From: Leisingera aquimarina DSM 24565
GTDB lineage: Bacteria; Pseudomonadota; Alphaproteobacteria; Rhodobacterales; Rhodobacteraceae
Reading direction: 5' to 3'
NCBI RefSeq assembly: GCF_000473165.1
Contig: NZ_KI421504.1
Span: 1,270,501-1,334,500 of the forward strand
Length of the DNA stretch: 64,000 bases
The notes beneath the pieces are model-generated. The model searched no databases and had not been told where the DNA came from. It was given only the letters and a program-made list of their open reading frames with translations. Below, one piece after another: positions 17,548 through 27,746 of the stretch. Positions within the stretch are counted from its first letter, which is position 1. Each line of letters starts with the position of its first letter. The translations under genes were made by a program, and so were the position numbers.

Positions 17548-17868
17548 ATGCTGACTTGTATCATCCGTTACCGCATCGATCCCGCCAAAAAGGCACAGTT
17601 CGAACACTATGCCCGCAATTGGGGGCAGGCGATTCCGCGCTGCGGAGCGGATCTGGTCGGGTATTTTGCGCCGCATGAAGGGTCGTCGACACTGGCTTAT
17701 GGCATCTACAATGTGGAGAGCCTTGCCGCCTATGAAGCGTACCGTGCCCGGCTGGCGGCGGATTCTTTGGGGCGCGAAAACTATGAGTTTGCGCAGAAAG
17801 AGCGGTTTCTGCTGCGCGAGGACCGGACCTGGCTGAAACTGGCCTCAGCGCCGCATGGGATTGGTTGA
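17548..17868 (+). CDS. NIPSNAP-family protein
   Basis: A 106-residue ferredoxin-like dimeric alpha-beta barrel protein of the NIPSNAP family, with YRIDPAKKAQFEHYARNWG near the start and GYFAPHEGSSTLAYGIYNV and YEAYRARLAAD in the middle. Small bacterial NIPSNAP proteins have no assigned reaction. The start lies inside the read-through tail of the DUF4399 relic. It is followed after 9 bases by a truncated monooxygenase-like gene with the same fold, so the two probably formed a unit. Confidence 0.82.
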   Translation: MLTCIIRYRIDPAKKAQFEHYARNWGQAIPRCGADLVGYFAPHEGSSTLAYGIYNVESLAAYEAYRARLAADSLGRENYEFAQKERFLLREDRTWLKLASAPHGIG

Positions 17869-17877
17869 GGGGTGGAT

Positions 17878-20381
<2,504 letters not shown>

Positions 20382-20415
20382 CTAAGGTTGTGCAACGCAT
20401 GCCGAGGAGAGCCAG

Positions 20416-20898
20416 ATGACGCCGGAAGAAATTGCCAAGCTGCCCTACCGCCCCAATGTCGGGGTGATGCTGATCAATGCAGATGGCGCGGTTTTTGTCG
20501 GCCAGCGCAAGGACCGTTACAAGGACGCCTGGCAGATGCCGCAAGGCGGGATTGATGCGGGCGAGGACCCGCGCGCGGCGGCCTTACGCGAACTGGAAGA
20601 GGAAACCGGCGTGGCGCCGGAGCTGGTCGAGATCATCGCCGAGAGCGATGGCTGGCTGCCCTATGACCTGCCGCAGGACGTGGTGCCCAAGTTCTGGGGC
20701 GGCAAGTACCGGGGGCAGGAGCAGAAGTGGTATCTGATGCGGTTTCAGGGCCGCGATGATCAGGTCAATATCGAGACGGATCACCCGGAGTTTTCGGCCT
20801 GGTGCTGGCAGCCAGTGGAGCAGCTGGTGGAGAAGATCGTGCCTTTCAAGCGCGAGGTTTATGCACGGGTGGTAGCTGAGTTCAGGGAGTATTTGTGA
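20416..20898 (+). CDS. rppH: RNA pyrophosphohydrolase
   Basis: A 160-residue Nudix hydrolase of the RppH/IalA type. The Nudix box [23 protein letters not shown] (about residues 44-66) is complete and is followed by the GWLPYDLP and [18 protein letters not shown] blocks that are typical of RppH. The enzyme removes pyrophosphate from the 5' end of triphosphorylated RNAs and so starts mRNA decay; the invasion-associated IalA protein of Bartonella is an orthologue. Confidence 0.93.
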   Translation: MTPEEIAKLPYRPNVGVMLINADGAVFVGQRKDRYKDAWQMPQGGIDAGEDPRAAALRELEEETGVAPELVEIIAESDGWLPYDLPQDVVPKFWGGKYRGQEQKWYLMRFQGRDDQVNIETDHPEFSAWCWQPVEQLVEKIVPFKREVYARVVAEFREYL

Positions 20899-20899
20899 G

Positions 20900-21499
20900 A
20901 TGGGATCGCGCCGGCTTCTCTTAAGCTGTTCAGTCCGGCCGAAAGGCCGGGCGGCGCCTGACTTTCCCCGCGGGAATGCGCTTTGCACCTCCCCAAGGTC
21001 AGGCGCCGCCCTAAGCGTTCTGATCGCAGCCATGGTTGTGACAATATTCGCCAACTCTGCTGCCGCCCTCAGCTGCCTTCCTTGGGGACCGGCAGATGCC
21101 TATCTGCAGGCCGCGAAGTCGGACAGCGTCTACAATATCATCGCGGGCGAGCTGCGTTTCGACGAAAGCCTGCTGCCACAATCCCATACGGACAATCCCA
21201 ATGACACACCGCAGCTGACCCGCATCCCGGCGCAGCTGTCGGGCAAGATGCTGGACGGCAGGTATTTCTCCAAACGGATCAACGTGCAGGCAGTGCTGGA
21301 GGTGGAATGCCTTGGCCCCTGGTGCGGCGGCATGGCCACGGGGGGGGGGCAGGTGTTCTTTGCCGAACAGCGCGGGCAGGAGTTGGTTATCCGGGCCAAT
21401 GCCTGTGGCGGGTTTGTATTTGCCGATACGCCCGAAGTGCGGCGACAGGTTCTGGATTGTCGCCGCGGCAAGGCGTGCGAGCCTGCAATGCCGCGGTGA
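20900..21499 (+). CDS. uncharacterised exported protein
   Basis: I do not recognise a family. The mature part has six or more cysteines (LSCLPWGP, VECLGPWCGG, NACGGF, VLDCRRGKACEP) and a DGRYFSKRINVQAVLEVEC stretch, fitting an exported disulfide-bonded protein. A hydrophobic segment SVLIAAMVVTIFANSAAA precedes it and looks like a signal peptide. The start at 20900, one base after rppH, would add about 40 odd residues before that segment, encoded by a 14-bp inverted repeat element; the true start is probably internal (no ATG fits) or the 5' end was altered by the repeat. Confidence 0.55.
   Translation: MGSRRLLLSCSVRPKGRAAPDFPRGNALCTSPRSGAALSVLIAAMVVTIFANSAAALSCLPWGPADAYLQAAKSDSVYNIIAGELRFDESLLPQSHTDNPNDTPQLTRIPAQLSGKMLDGRYFSKRINVQAVLEVECLGPWCGGMATGGGQVFFAEQRGQELVIRANACGGFVFADTPEVRRQVLDCRRGKACEPAMPR
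20949..21011. repeat. 14-bp perfect inverted repeat, 35-base spacer
   Basis: GGGCGGCGCCTGAC (20949-20962) and GTCAGGCGCCGCCC (20998-21011) are exact reverse complements. The element lies directly upstream of the signal-peptide-coding segment of the exported protein and within its longest frame, so it may be a miniature palindromic insertion or a structured leader. Confidence 0.65.
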
Positions 21500-21505
21500 C
21501 TTTGG

Positions 21506-22381
21506 TTACTCCGCCGGAGTTGCGGGCGGTTTGGCGCGCAGGCGCAGCCGGGACTGGCCAAGCCACAGGCTGAACAGGGCCAGTACGGCGCCCAGCATCT
21601 GGTTGGGTGTCAGGCTCTCGGCCAGCAGCAGCCAGCCCAGGATCACTGCTGACAGCGGGCTGAGCACTCCGAGCAGCGACACCTGCGAGGGTTCGATCCG
21701 GGCCAGGCCGCGGAACCACAGGATATAGGTCAGCGCACCGCCAATCAGGCTCATGTAGGCTAGGCCGGCGATGTTGGCCGCGGTGAAAACGGGGATCTCC
21801 GGCACCATCCACAGCGTCGCCGGCACCAGCAGCAGCCCGCCTGCGGTCAACTGCCAGGCAGTGAAGGTGAGCGGCGGCACCGGCGGCTGCCATTTGCGGC
21901 TCAGAACCACACCGCCGGCCATCGACAGCGCCCCGCCAAGGCCGGCCAGAACGCCCAATGTGTCGAGTTCGGCCGCAGGGGTCAGCACCAAAAGGGCAAC
22001 GCCCGCGATGCTTAGCAGGGCGGCGGCAATGGCGGCGGCGCGGATCTGTGTTTTCAGCAGCAGGGCTGACAGAAACACCACGATCAACGGCTGCACCGCA
22101 CCCAGCGTGGCGGCAACTCCGCCCGGCAGGCGGTAGGCGGACACAAACAGCAGCACCCAGAACAGCGAGAAATTCAGCGCCCCCAGCACCGCAAGGCGCG
22201 GCAGCCAGTTCAGCGGCGGCAGCCGGCGCACCAGCAGCAGCAGCAAGAGCCCGGCAGGCAGCGCCCGCAGCAAGGCCACCACCAGCGGCGAATGGCCGGG
22301 CAGAAGGGTTGTCGTCACAATGTAGCTGCTGCCCCAGACGGCAGGGGCAAGCGCGGTCAGTAGAAGGGTCTGGATGGGCAT
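21506..22381 (-). CDS. EamA/DMT-family transporter
   Basis: A 291-residue inner-membrane protein with ten predicted helices in two EamA repeats (residues about 5-135 and 145-280). Features include LAPAVWGSSYIVTT at the start and the PLIVVFLSALLL and SPLSAVILGWLLLAESLT segments. DMT transporters mostly export amino acids, nucleosides or drugs. AAGGAGA lies before the ATG. It is divergent from a MarR gene, and two MarR-type palindromes lie in the 52 bases between them, so it is probably the MarR target and may expel a toxic ligand. Confidence 0.88.
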   Translation of the reverse strand: MPIQTLLLTALAPAVWGSSYIVTTTLLPGHSPLVVALLRALPAGLLLLLLVRRLPPLNWLPRLAVLGALNFSLFWVLLFVSAYRLPGGVAATLGAVQPLIVVFLSALLLKTQIRAAAIAAALLSIAGVALLVLTPAAELDTLGVLAGLGGALSMAGGVVLSRKWQPPVPPLTFTAWQLTAGGLLLVPATLWMVPEIPVFTAANIAGLAYMSLIGGALTYILWFRGLARIEPSQVSLLGVLSPLSAVILGWLLLAESLTPNQMLGAVLALFSLWLGQSRLRLRAKPPATPAE

Positions 22382-22392
22382 GTCTCTCTCCT

Positions 22393-22435
22393 TATCTTGA
22401 CATCGAGATAATGGATTTTATCTTGACGTCAAGAT
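22393..22435. promoter_or_regulatory. twin MarR operator overlapping divergent promoters
   Basis: Site 1, 22393-22410, is TATCTTGA/TCGAGATA type (imperfect). Site 2, 22420-22435, is the perfect 16-bp palindrome ATCTTGAC/GTCAAGAT. Their centres are 26 bases apart. TTGACA (22397-22402) with TATCTT 16 bases later can serve the rightward marR gene, and the mirror sequence TTGACG with TATCTC can serve the leftward transporter, so bound MarR would cover both promoters. Confidence 0.75.
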
Positions 22436-22943
22436 GCAATCGCCTAAACCGTTTGCCATGGACCATGTGGATTTTATCACCCAGCAATGGGAACGGGAGC
22501 GGCCGGACCTTGATGTCACGGCCATGGGCGTGATCGGCCGGGTGGCACGGCTGTACCTGGCGTATCAGCGCGGAATGCATGCGACCTTTGCGGAGTTCGG
22601 GCTGAATGCGGCCAAATTCGATGTTCTGGCCACGCTGCGCCGGTCAGGAGCGCCTTACACGCTGTCGCCGGGGGATTTGCTGAAGGCAACCATGGTGGCC
22701 TCAGGCACGATGACCAACCGGATCGACCGGCTGGAAGCGGACGGTCTGGTCAAGCGCGAGGTGAACCCGGAGGACAGCCGCAGCTTTCTGGTGGGTCTGA
22801 CAGAGGAAGGTCTGGCCCTGGTTGACCGGGCGGTAACTGCACATGTGCAGACTCAAGCCCAGCTGTTGGAGGGGTTGGAAACGCAGGAGGTCGAGACCTT
22901 CAAAGAGCTTTTGAGCAAAGCCCAGGCGGCCGCAAACAGCTGA
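22434..22943 (+). CDS. MarR-family transcriptional regulator
   Basis: A 169-residue winged-helix regulator. DNA-binding elements are KFDVLATLRRSG, SPGDLLKATMVASGTMTNRIDRLEADGLVKRE and the wing NPEDSRSFLVGLTEEG. The ATG at 22434 lies within operator site 2; the ATG at 22458 is an alternative that would leave the operator fully in the untranslated region. It most likely represses itself and the divergent DMT transporter, and is released by a small ligand. Confidence 0.9.
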   Translation: MQSPKPFAMDHVDFITQQWERERPDLDVTAMGVIGRVARLYLAYQRGMHATFAEFGLNAAKFDVLATLRRSGAPYTLSPGDLLKATMVASGTMTNRIDRLEADGLVKREVNPEDSRSFLVGLTEEGLALVDRAVTAHVQTQAQLLEGLETQEVETFKELLSKAQAAANS

Positions 22944-23005
22944 CGTCAAGAAACTCGAAAAACCAATAGTGCTGATGCAAGGAGGCTGCGCGGGCTGGCG
23001 CCCTT

Positions 23006-23071
23006 GCGTCCTGCGCCCGACGGGAGAGACAGCACCGTCAGGTGCTGGTTCGACGGGCGGGAGCAGGACGC
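23006..23071. terminator. branched hairpin between marR and the PfkB gene
   Basis: GCGTCCTGCGCCCG (23006-23019) pairs with CGGGCG and CAGGACGC (23054-23071, with a GGAG bulge) around an inner AGCACC/GGTGCT hairpin (23031-23046). It lies between two convergent genes and ends 5 bases before the PfkB stop. There is no long T-run, so its role as terminator is inferred from position. Confidence 0.5.
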
Positions 23072-23076
23072 TGAAA

Positions 23077-24069
23077 TCAGGCCAGTCCGGCCTCTTCCAG
23101 CAGGTGCAGCACATTGGTTTCGGGGCGCGGGCCGATGTGGCGGATCACTTCGCCGGCGCAGACGCAGCCCATCCGGGCACAGATTTCCATGCTGCGGCCG
23201 GTGGCCATGCCGAACAGGAACCCGGCGGCAAACTGGTCGCCCGCGCCGGTGGCATCCACAGGCACAATGGCTTCGACCGGGACATCGATGCGCACGCCGT
23301 CATTCAGCACTGTTACCCCGTCGCTGGATCGGGTGCAGACCACCAGCGGGCAGATCGCGGCGGTCTTGGCCATAGCCGCTTCCAGATCATCGGTTTCAAA
23401 CAGCGCGCATATCTCGTCCTGATTGCCGATCACAAAGTCCAGTTCGTTTCCGATCAGGCTCAGGAAGCTGTCCCGGTGCCGTTCAACGCAGAACGGGTCG
23501 GAAATCGAGAGGCCGACCCGGCCGCCGCCCTCGCGGCACTTGCGGGCCGCTTCCATGAAGGCGGTCTTGCCCTTGTCTTTGTCGAACAGATAACCCTCCA
23601 GAAACATGATCCGGGCCTTGCCGGCGGCGTCTTGGGGAACATCCTCCGAACTCAGCTCGGAAGAAATCCCCAGATAAGTGTTCATTGAGCGTTCACCGTC
23701 GGGCGACACAAAGATCATTGACCGTGACGTCGGCTGCTCGCCATCCGCCACCGGCGGGTTCACGAAGGCGACGCCTTCGTTGTTCATCGCATCGGCGTAG
23801 AATTGCCCCAGCGCATCGCCGCGGACCCGGCCGATAAAGGCAGCCTGCAGCCCCAGCGCGCCGGCGCCGGCGATGGTATTGGCGACCGAGCCGCCCGGGG
23901 TCAGCACCCGGTTGCCCATTGCGGCATAAAGATCCTCGCAGCGGTCGCGTTCGATCAGCTGCATGATGCCTTTTTCGATGCCCTGTTCTGCCAGAAAGCT
24001 GTCTTCGCATTGTGCAATCACATCGACGACGGCGTTGCCGATACCGACGAGCTGATAGGTTTTGGTCAT
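23077..24069 (-). CDS. PfkB-family kinase, adenosine kinase-like
   Basis: A 330-residue ribokinase-fold enzyme. Its N-terminus GIGNAVVDVIAQCEDSFL, the GGSVANTIAGAGALG substrate loop near residue 60 and the C-terminal PfkB signature DATGAGDQFAAGFLFG near residue 273 (catalytic Asp) are all present. The sequence is closest in character to the bacterial adenosine kinase/sugar kinase subgroup common in Rhodobacteraceae. It phosphorylates a ribonucleoside or sugar with ATP; adenosine is the likely substrate but inosine/guanosine cannot be excluded. Confidence 0.8.
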   Translation of the reverse strand: MTKTYQLVGIGNAVVDVIAQCEDSFLAEQGIEKGIMQLIERDRCEDLYAAMGNRVLTPGGSVANTIAGAGALGLQAAFIGRVRGDALGQFYADAMNNEGVAFVNPPVADGEQPTSRSMIFVSPDGERSMNTYLGISSELSSEDVPQDAAGKARIMFLEGYLFDKDKGKTAFMEAARKCREGGGRVGLSISDPFCVERHRDSFLSLIGNELDFVIGNQDEICALFETDDLEAAMAKTAAICPLVVCTRSSDGVTVLNDGVRIDVPVEAIVPVDATGAGDQFAAGFLFGMATGRSMEICARMGCVCAGEVIRHIGPRPETNVLHLLEEAGLA

Positions 24070-24220
24070 TTACTGCCCTCCTCGGGGGAAGTTGCGCCGG
24101 GTCCGTGTCCGGCGTGCTTGTCTGAATGAATAGCCTGGCCTGCCATGCCTAAGGTTGAGGCCGGATGGAAAACACCGGCCGGCACCGGCGCGAAACTGCC
24201 AGAACGGTTGCCGCCGCCGA

Positions 24221-24865
24221 TCACAGGTTTTTGTCCTCGAACATGCACAGATCGCGGATCAGGCAGCTGCCGCACATCGGCTTGCGCGCCTTGCAATGAT
24301 AGCGGCCGTGCAGGATCAGCCAGTGGTGGGCGTGCTGCTGGAAATCCGCCGGGATGTTATCCTCCACCGCGCGTTCCACGGCGTCCACATCCTTGCCCGG
24401 GGCAATGCCGGAGCGGTTGCCGACGCGGAAGATATGGGTGTCCACTGCTTGTGCGGGCTGCTTCCACCACATGTTCAGCACCACATTGGCGGTTTTGCGG
24501 CCTACCCCCGGCAGCGATTGCAATGCGGCGCGGGAATTGGGCACCTCGCCGCCGTAGTCATCAACCAGGATTTGGCTGAGCTTGATCACGTTCTTGGCCT
24601 TTTGGCGGAACAGGCCGATGGTTTTGATATGTTCGGTCAGCCCTTCAAGGCCCAGTTCCAGCATTTTTTGCGGGGTGTCGGCGATCTTGAACAGCGCGCG
24701 GGTTGCCTTGTTCACGCCGGCATCGGTCGCCTGCGCCGACAGTGCCACCGCCACCACCAGCGTGTAGACATTGACATGCTCCAGCTCGCCCTTGGGTTCG
24801 GGCTCAGCTGCCTGGAACCGCGTGAAGATCTCGCGGAGCGTATGATAATCGAGTTGCTTTGCCAT
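24221..24865 (-). CDS. nth: endonuclease III
   Basis: A 214-residue DNA glycosylase/AP lyase. The helix-hairpin-helix LPGVGRKTANVVLN carries the catalytic lysine near residue 120 and VDTHIFRVGNR the aspartate near 138. The C-terminal [4Fe-4S] loop C-x6-C-x2-C-x5-C is CKARKPMCGSCLIRDLC. It removes oxidised pyrimidines in base-excision repair. The upstream PfkB gene is in the same direction but 150 bases away. Confidence 0.95.
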   Translation of the reverse strand: MAKQLDYHTLREIFTRFQAAEPEPKGELEHVNVYTLVVAVALSAQATDAGVNKATRALFKIADTPQKMLELGLEGLTEHIKTIGLFRQKAKNVIKLSQILVDDYGGEVPNSRAALQSLPGVGRKTANVVLNMWWKQPAQAVDTHIFRVGNRSGIAPGKDVDAVERAVEDNIPADFQQHAHHWLILHGRYHCKARKPMCGSCLIRDLCMFEDKNL

Positions 24866-24961
24866 GGCAGCGCTTTTGTACAGGTCAGACCTTAAAGAGC
24901 AATTGAAATTGCGATGCCATGGCAGTTTGCGGCGGCATTTAAGAGAGCAGGCCGGCAGCTT

Positions 24962-25657
24962 TTAATGCTGCGTTTGCGGCTGCGAATTCGGCAGGGGCTT
25001 CAGTTCTGCCTTCACAGAAAGCAGCCGCGGGCCGTTCCGCATCTGCTGATCCAGCATCTTGCCGCGGGAGGAAGGGCAAAGCAGGGCCCCTTCCAGCAGC
25101 GCGTGCAGCAACCGCACGGCATCCGCGGCGGTTCCCATCAGACAGCCATGATACACCCAGCCCGGGTGATAGCCCCTTGTATCCCAATGAAGGCCTTCAA
25201 AGTCCTCACGCGTTCCGGCCGGCCGGGCGCCAAGCCCTAGCGGCTGCAGGATGTCGTGCTGCATGATGTGTGCCAGATCGCAGCCGTGCAGCCGCTCCAG
25301 CTCCAGAGGCAGCAGCAGGTATCCGATGTTGGAGTAGAGCCAGCCCTGGCCGGGCGGATAGACGAGGTCGCTGGCATGCGCCTCTGCGAGCAGCCGGCTG
25401 GCGGGCCAAGGTGTCTCGCGGGCGGCAACTGCGGCTTTGTAAGCGGGCAGCGGGCCATAGTCGCGCAGCCCTGCGCGGTGCTGCAGCAGCTGGCGTGAGG
25501 TAAAGGGCCAGCCGGCCAAAGCGGCATCAAGGTCCAGCGGACCGTCCTCAGCCGCGCGCAGCACAAGTGCGGCAATCACCGGCTTGGTAAAGCTCCACCA
25601 GGGAAAGACAGCGTCTGGTGCATCATTGCGCAGGAGATTTCCGGCGCCGTCCAGCAC
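24962..25657 (-). CDS. short serine beta-lactamase-fold hydrolase
   Basis: A 231-residue protein of the serine hydrolase (Beta-lactamase, class C-like) family. The SxxK motif SFTK lies near residue 22, with W before it, and YSNIGY near 110 matches the YxN element. This is much shorter than typical members (330-400 residues). The only usable start in frame is a GTG at 25655-25657, about 18 bases from an AGGGAGA site; an ATG well placed behind that site (at 25668) opens another frame that stops after three codons, so the 5' end may have been shifted by one base. Function is unknown. Confidence 0.65.
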   Translation of the reverse strand: MLDGAGNLLRNDAPDAVFPWWSFTKPVIAALVLRAAEDGPLDLDAALAGWPFTSRQLLQHRAGLRDYGPLPAYKAAVAARETPWPASRLLAEAHASDLVYPPGQGWLYSNIGYLLLPLELERLHGCDLAHIMQHDILQPLGLGARPAGTREDFEGLHWDTRGYHPGWVYHGCLMGTAADAVRLLHALLEGALLCPSSRGKMLDQQMRNGPRLLSVKAELKPLPNSQPQTQH

Positions 25658-25783
25658 TGCTATGACATCACACGGTCTCCCTTTCCCAATCTATCGCGCG
25701 GGTCAGGGGAATTCGCAAGTTCCGGGTCGATTGGCAAGCGCATGCGTATTACTTTGATCCGCAAGTCAGAACAGGTTGGGCCG

Positions 25784-26653
25784 ATGAATATCGAAACACG
25801 GGAAAACACCTATCATTACGGCGTCATGCGCCGGGCGATTGAGTTGATTGACGATGGTGGCGAGGATTTGACGCTGGAGCAGCTGGCCGCCCGTATGGAC
25901 ATGAGCCCGGCGCATTTCCAGCGGCTGTTCTCGTCCTGGGTCGGGGTTTCGCCCAAACGCTACCAGCAATATCTGCGGCTGGGCCATGCCAAGGCGCTGC
26001 TGCGTGAGCGGTTCACCACGCTGGAGGCCTCGCATGCGGTGGGGCTGTCCGGCTCGGGCCGGCTGCATGACCTGTTCCTGCGCTGGGAGGCGATGAGCCC
26101 CGGCGAATATGCCCGCAAGGGCGTTGGCCTGCGGATCTTCTGGGGTTGGTTTGACAGCCCGTTTGGCCTGGCGCTGGTGATGGGCACGGAAAAGGGCATC
26201 TGCGGGCTGGGTTTTGCCGCCGAAACCGGGGCTGAGCCGGCCATGGCGGACATGCGTGCGCGGTGGCCGCAGGCGGAATTCGTCGAGGATCCCGCAGCCC
26301 TGCGCCCGCTGGCGGAGGCGGCCTTAGCCCAAAAAGGCGAGACTGCCCTGCACATGATCGGCGCCCCCTTGCAGATCAAGGTCTGGGAAGCGCTGCTGCG
26401 CATCCCATCAGGCCATGTCACCACCTATTCCGAGCTGGCCCAGGCAATCGGCGCGCCCAAGGCCGTGCGCGCGGTGGGAACAGCCGTCGGGCGCAACCCG
26501 GTCAGCTGGCTGATCCCCTGTCACCGGGCCTTGCGCAAATCAGGAGCGCTGGGCGGCTATCACTGGGGCCTGCCGGTCAAGCGCGCGATGCTTGCTTATG
26601 AGGCGGCACGGGACGAGGAGGCTGCGGCAGATGATATGCGCGCTGCCGGCTGA
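25784..26653 (+). CDS. AraC-DNA-methyltransferase fusion (Ada-like, no N-terminal phosphotriester domain)
   Basis: About 289 residues from the ATG at 25784 (an ATG at 25742 is also possible). The first part is an AraC-type HTH (LTLEQLAARMDMSPAHFQRLFSSWVGVSPKRY). The second is an O6-alkylguanine transferase domain with IPSGHVTTYSELA, the acceptor-cysteine motif PCHRAL near residue 247 and GGYHWGLPVKRAML. The zinc cysteine domain of E. coli Ada that senses methylphosphotriesters is missing. It repairs O6-methylguanine by transfer to its own cysteine and may regulate transcription. Its 3' end overlaps a small gene on the other strand. Confidence 0.88.
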   Translation: MNIETRENTYHYGVMRRAIELIDDGGEDLTLEQLAARMDMSPAHFQRLFSSWVGVSPKRYQQYLRLGHAKALLRERFTTLEASHAVGLSGSGRLHDLFLRWEAMSPGEYARKGVGLRIFWGWFDSPFGLALVMGTEKGICGLGFAAETGAEPAMADMRARWPQAEFVEDPAALRPLAEAALAQKGETALHMIGAPLQIKVWEALLRIPSGHVTTYSELAQAIGAPKAVRAVGTAVGRNPVSWLIPCHRALRKSGALGGYHWGLPVKRAMLAYEAARDEEAAADDMRAAG

Positions 26654-26819
26654 ACAGGCGCTGCAGCAGGCCGGGGCCTGATGGTTTGGGCGCTATTCGG
26701 GCTTTGTGCCGCAGGCGGGCGGATTCGCGTTCGATCTCATAAGGTTTTGGGCAGTGATGCTGCGTACCCCAGCGCTCCTTGCCCAGCGTGATCATGGAAA
26801 TCCATTCGTAGGTCAGCAT
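26577..26819 (-). CDS. small uncharacterised basic protein
   Basis: An 80-residue frame starting at the ATG at 26817-26819, with AAGGAGA about 8 bases before it, a very good ribosome site. The product is rich in Arg, Pro and His (LRHKARIAPKP) with no hydrophobic segment. It overlaps the 3' end of the Ada-like gene by 77 bases on the opposite strand and is divergent from the WYL regulator, with operator-like repeats between. I do not recognise the family; the regulatory arrangement makes it a likely target of the neighbouring regulator. Confidence 0.5.
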   Translation of the reverse strand: MLTYEWISMITLGKERWGTQHHCPKPYEIERESARLRHKARIAPKPSGPGLLQRLFSRQRAYHLPQPPRPVPPHKQASRA

Positions 26820-26860
26820 GGTGTTTCTCCTTTTCTGAGGGTCAGATAACCAGACCACTG

Positions 26861-26909
26861 CTGACAGGCTGTTGTCAGTGGTATGTGCTAGGGTGTCAGC
26901 AGACTGTCA
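26861..26909. promoter_or_regulatory. CTGACA/TGTCAG operator between small gene and WYL regulator
   Basis: CTGACA (26861-26866) and TGTCAG (26873-26878) form an inverted pair with a 6-base spacer. A second group TGTCAG (26894-26899) and CTGTCA (26904-26909) lies just before the regulator start at 26923. This is the arrangement expected for an autoregulated divergent promoter bound by the YafY/WYL-type regulator. Confidence 0.6.
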
Positions 26910-26922
26910 CTGGAGCCTGCCC

Positions 26923-27612
26923 ATGCCCCGTACCGGACGCCTGTTCGAAATCATCCAGATCCTGCGCACTGCCACTTCGCCGGTGCGGGCAGAGGACCTT
27001 GCAGAGAAGCTGGAGGTTTCCAAACGCACGATCTACCGCGATATCTCCGCCTTGCAGGCGATGCGCACTCCGGTCGAAGGTGAGGCAGGGATCGGCTATA
27101 TGCTGCGCAAGGGCTATGACCTGCCGCCGCTGAATTTCGACGAGGAGGAGCTGGAAGCGCTGCATGTCGGCCTGGCAATGCTGATGCGCACGGGTGATGG
27201 CGCCTTGCAAAAAGCCGCAGAACGGGTCAGCCACAAGATTAAGGATGTGCATGCCACCGCGGACTGGCTGCAGGTGGCCCCCTGGGGCGCGCCGTTGGAT
27301 GACCCGGAACAAGGTTGTGTGTCTAAGGCGCTGCTGCGCCAAGCGGTGCGGGACAGCCGCAAGCTGAAGATCACCTATGTCAGCCCCGAACGCGGCGAGA
27401 CCTGCCGCACCCTGCGCCCCTTGGCGCTGATCTATCATATTGAATGCACAATGCTGGCTGCCTGGTGTGAGCTGCGCGGCGGATTCCGCCATTTCCGCAC
27501 CGACCGGATGTTCGCGGCTGAGATGCTGGAGGGCGGGTTTGTCCCCGAAGCCGGCGCCCTGCGCAAATTGTGGATGGAGCAGGAAGGCTGGGACTTTGCC
27601 TTTGCGCCTTAA
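26923..27612 (+). CDS. YafY/WYL-type HTH regulator
   Basis: A 229-residue protein. An HTH_11-like winged helix (residues 1-55: EDLAEKLEVSKRTIYRDISALQ) is followed by a WYL domain (ending ...LALIYHIECTMLAAWCELRGGFRHFRTDRM). WYL domains bind small ligands or nucleic acids and often regulate stress genes. The ATG at 26923 is preferred over 26872 because the latter lies inside operator-like repeats. It is divergent from the small basic-protein gene. Confidence 0.9.
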   Translation: MPRTGRLFEIIQILRTATSPVRAEDLAEKLEVSKRTIYRDISALQAMRTPVEGEAGIGYMLRKGYDLPPLNFDEEELEALHVGLAMLMRTGDGALQKAAERVSHKIKDVHATADWLQVAPWGAPLDDPEQGCVSKALLRQAVRDSRKLKITYVSPERGETCRTLRPLALIYHIECTMLAAWCELRGGFRHFRTDRMFAAEMLEGGFVPEAGALRKLWMEQEGWDFAFAP

Positions 27613-27746
27613 GGGGGGCTTAGGCGGATTTTGCGCGGTATTTCGCCCATGCAGGGTGATCCCGCCTTGAGATGGCGGCGCGGCACCCCGATATTCGTGC
27701 GGAATGCCGGACGTTGTCCGGGTTTGAGAAAACAGAAGGCAATTTG

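Noticed and set aside
17193-17678. Independent 161-residue gene starting at 17193
   Set aside because: Its first half is the second part of the DUF4399 domain begun at 17018 in another frame, and its tail is read-through into the NIPSNAP gene.
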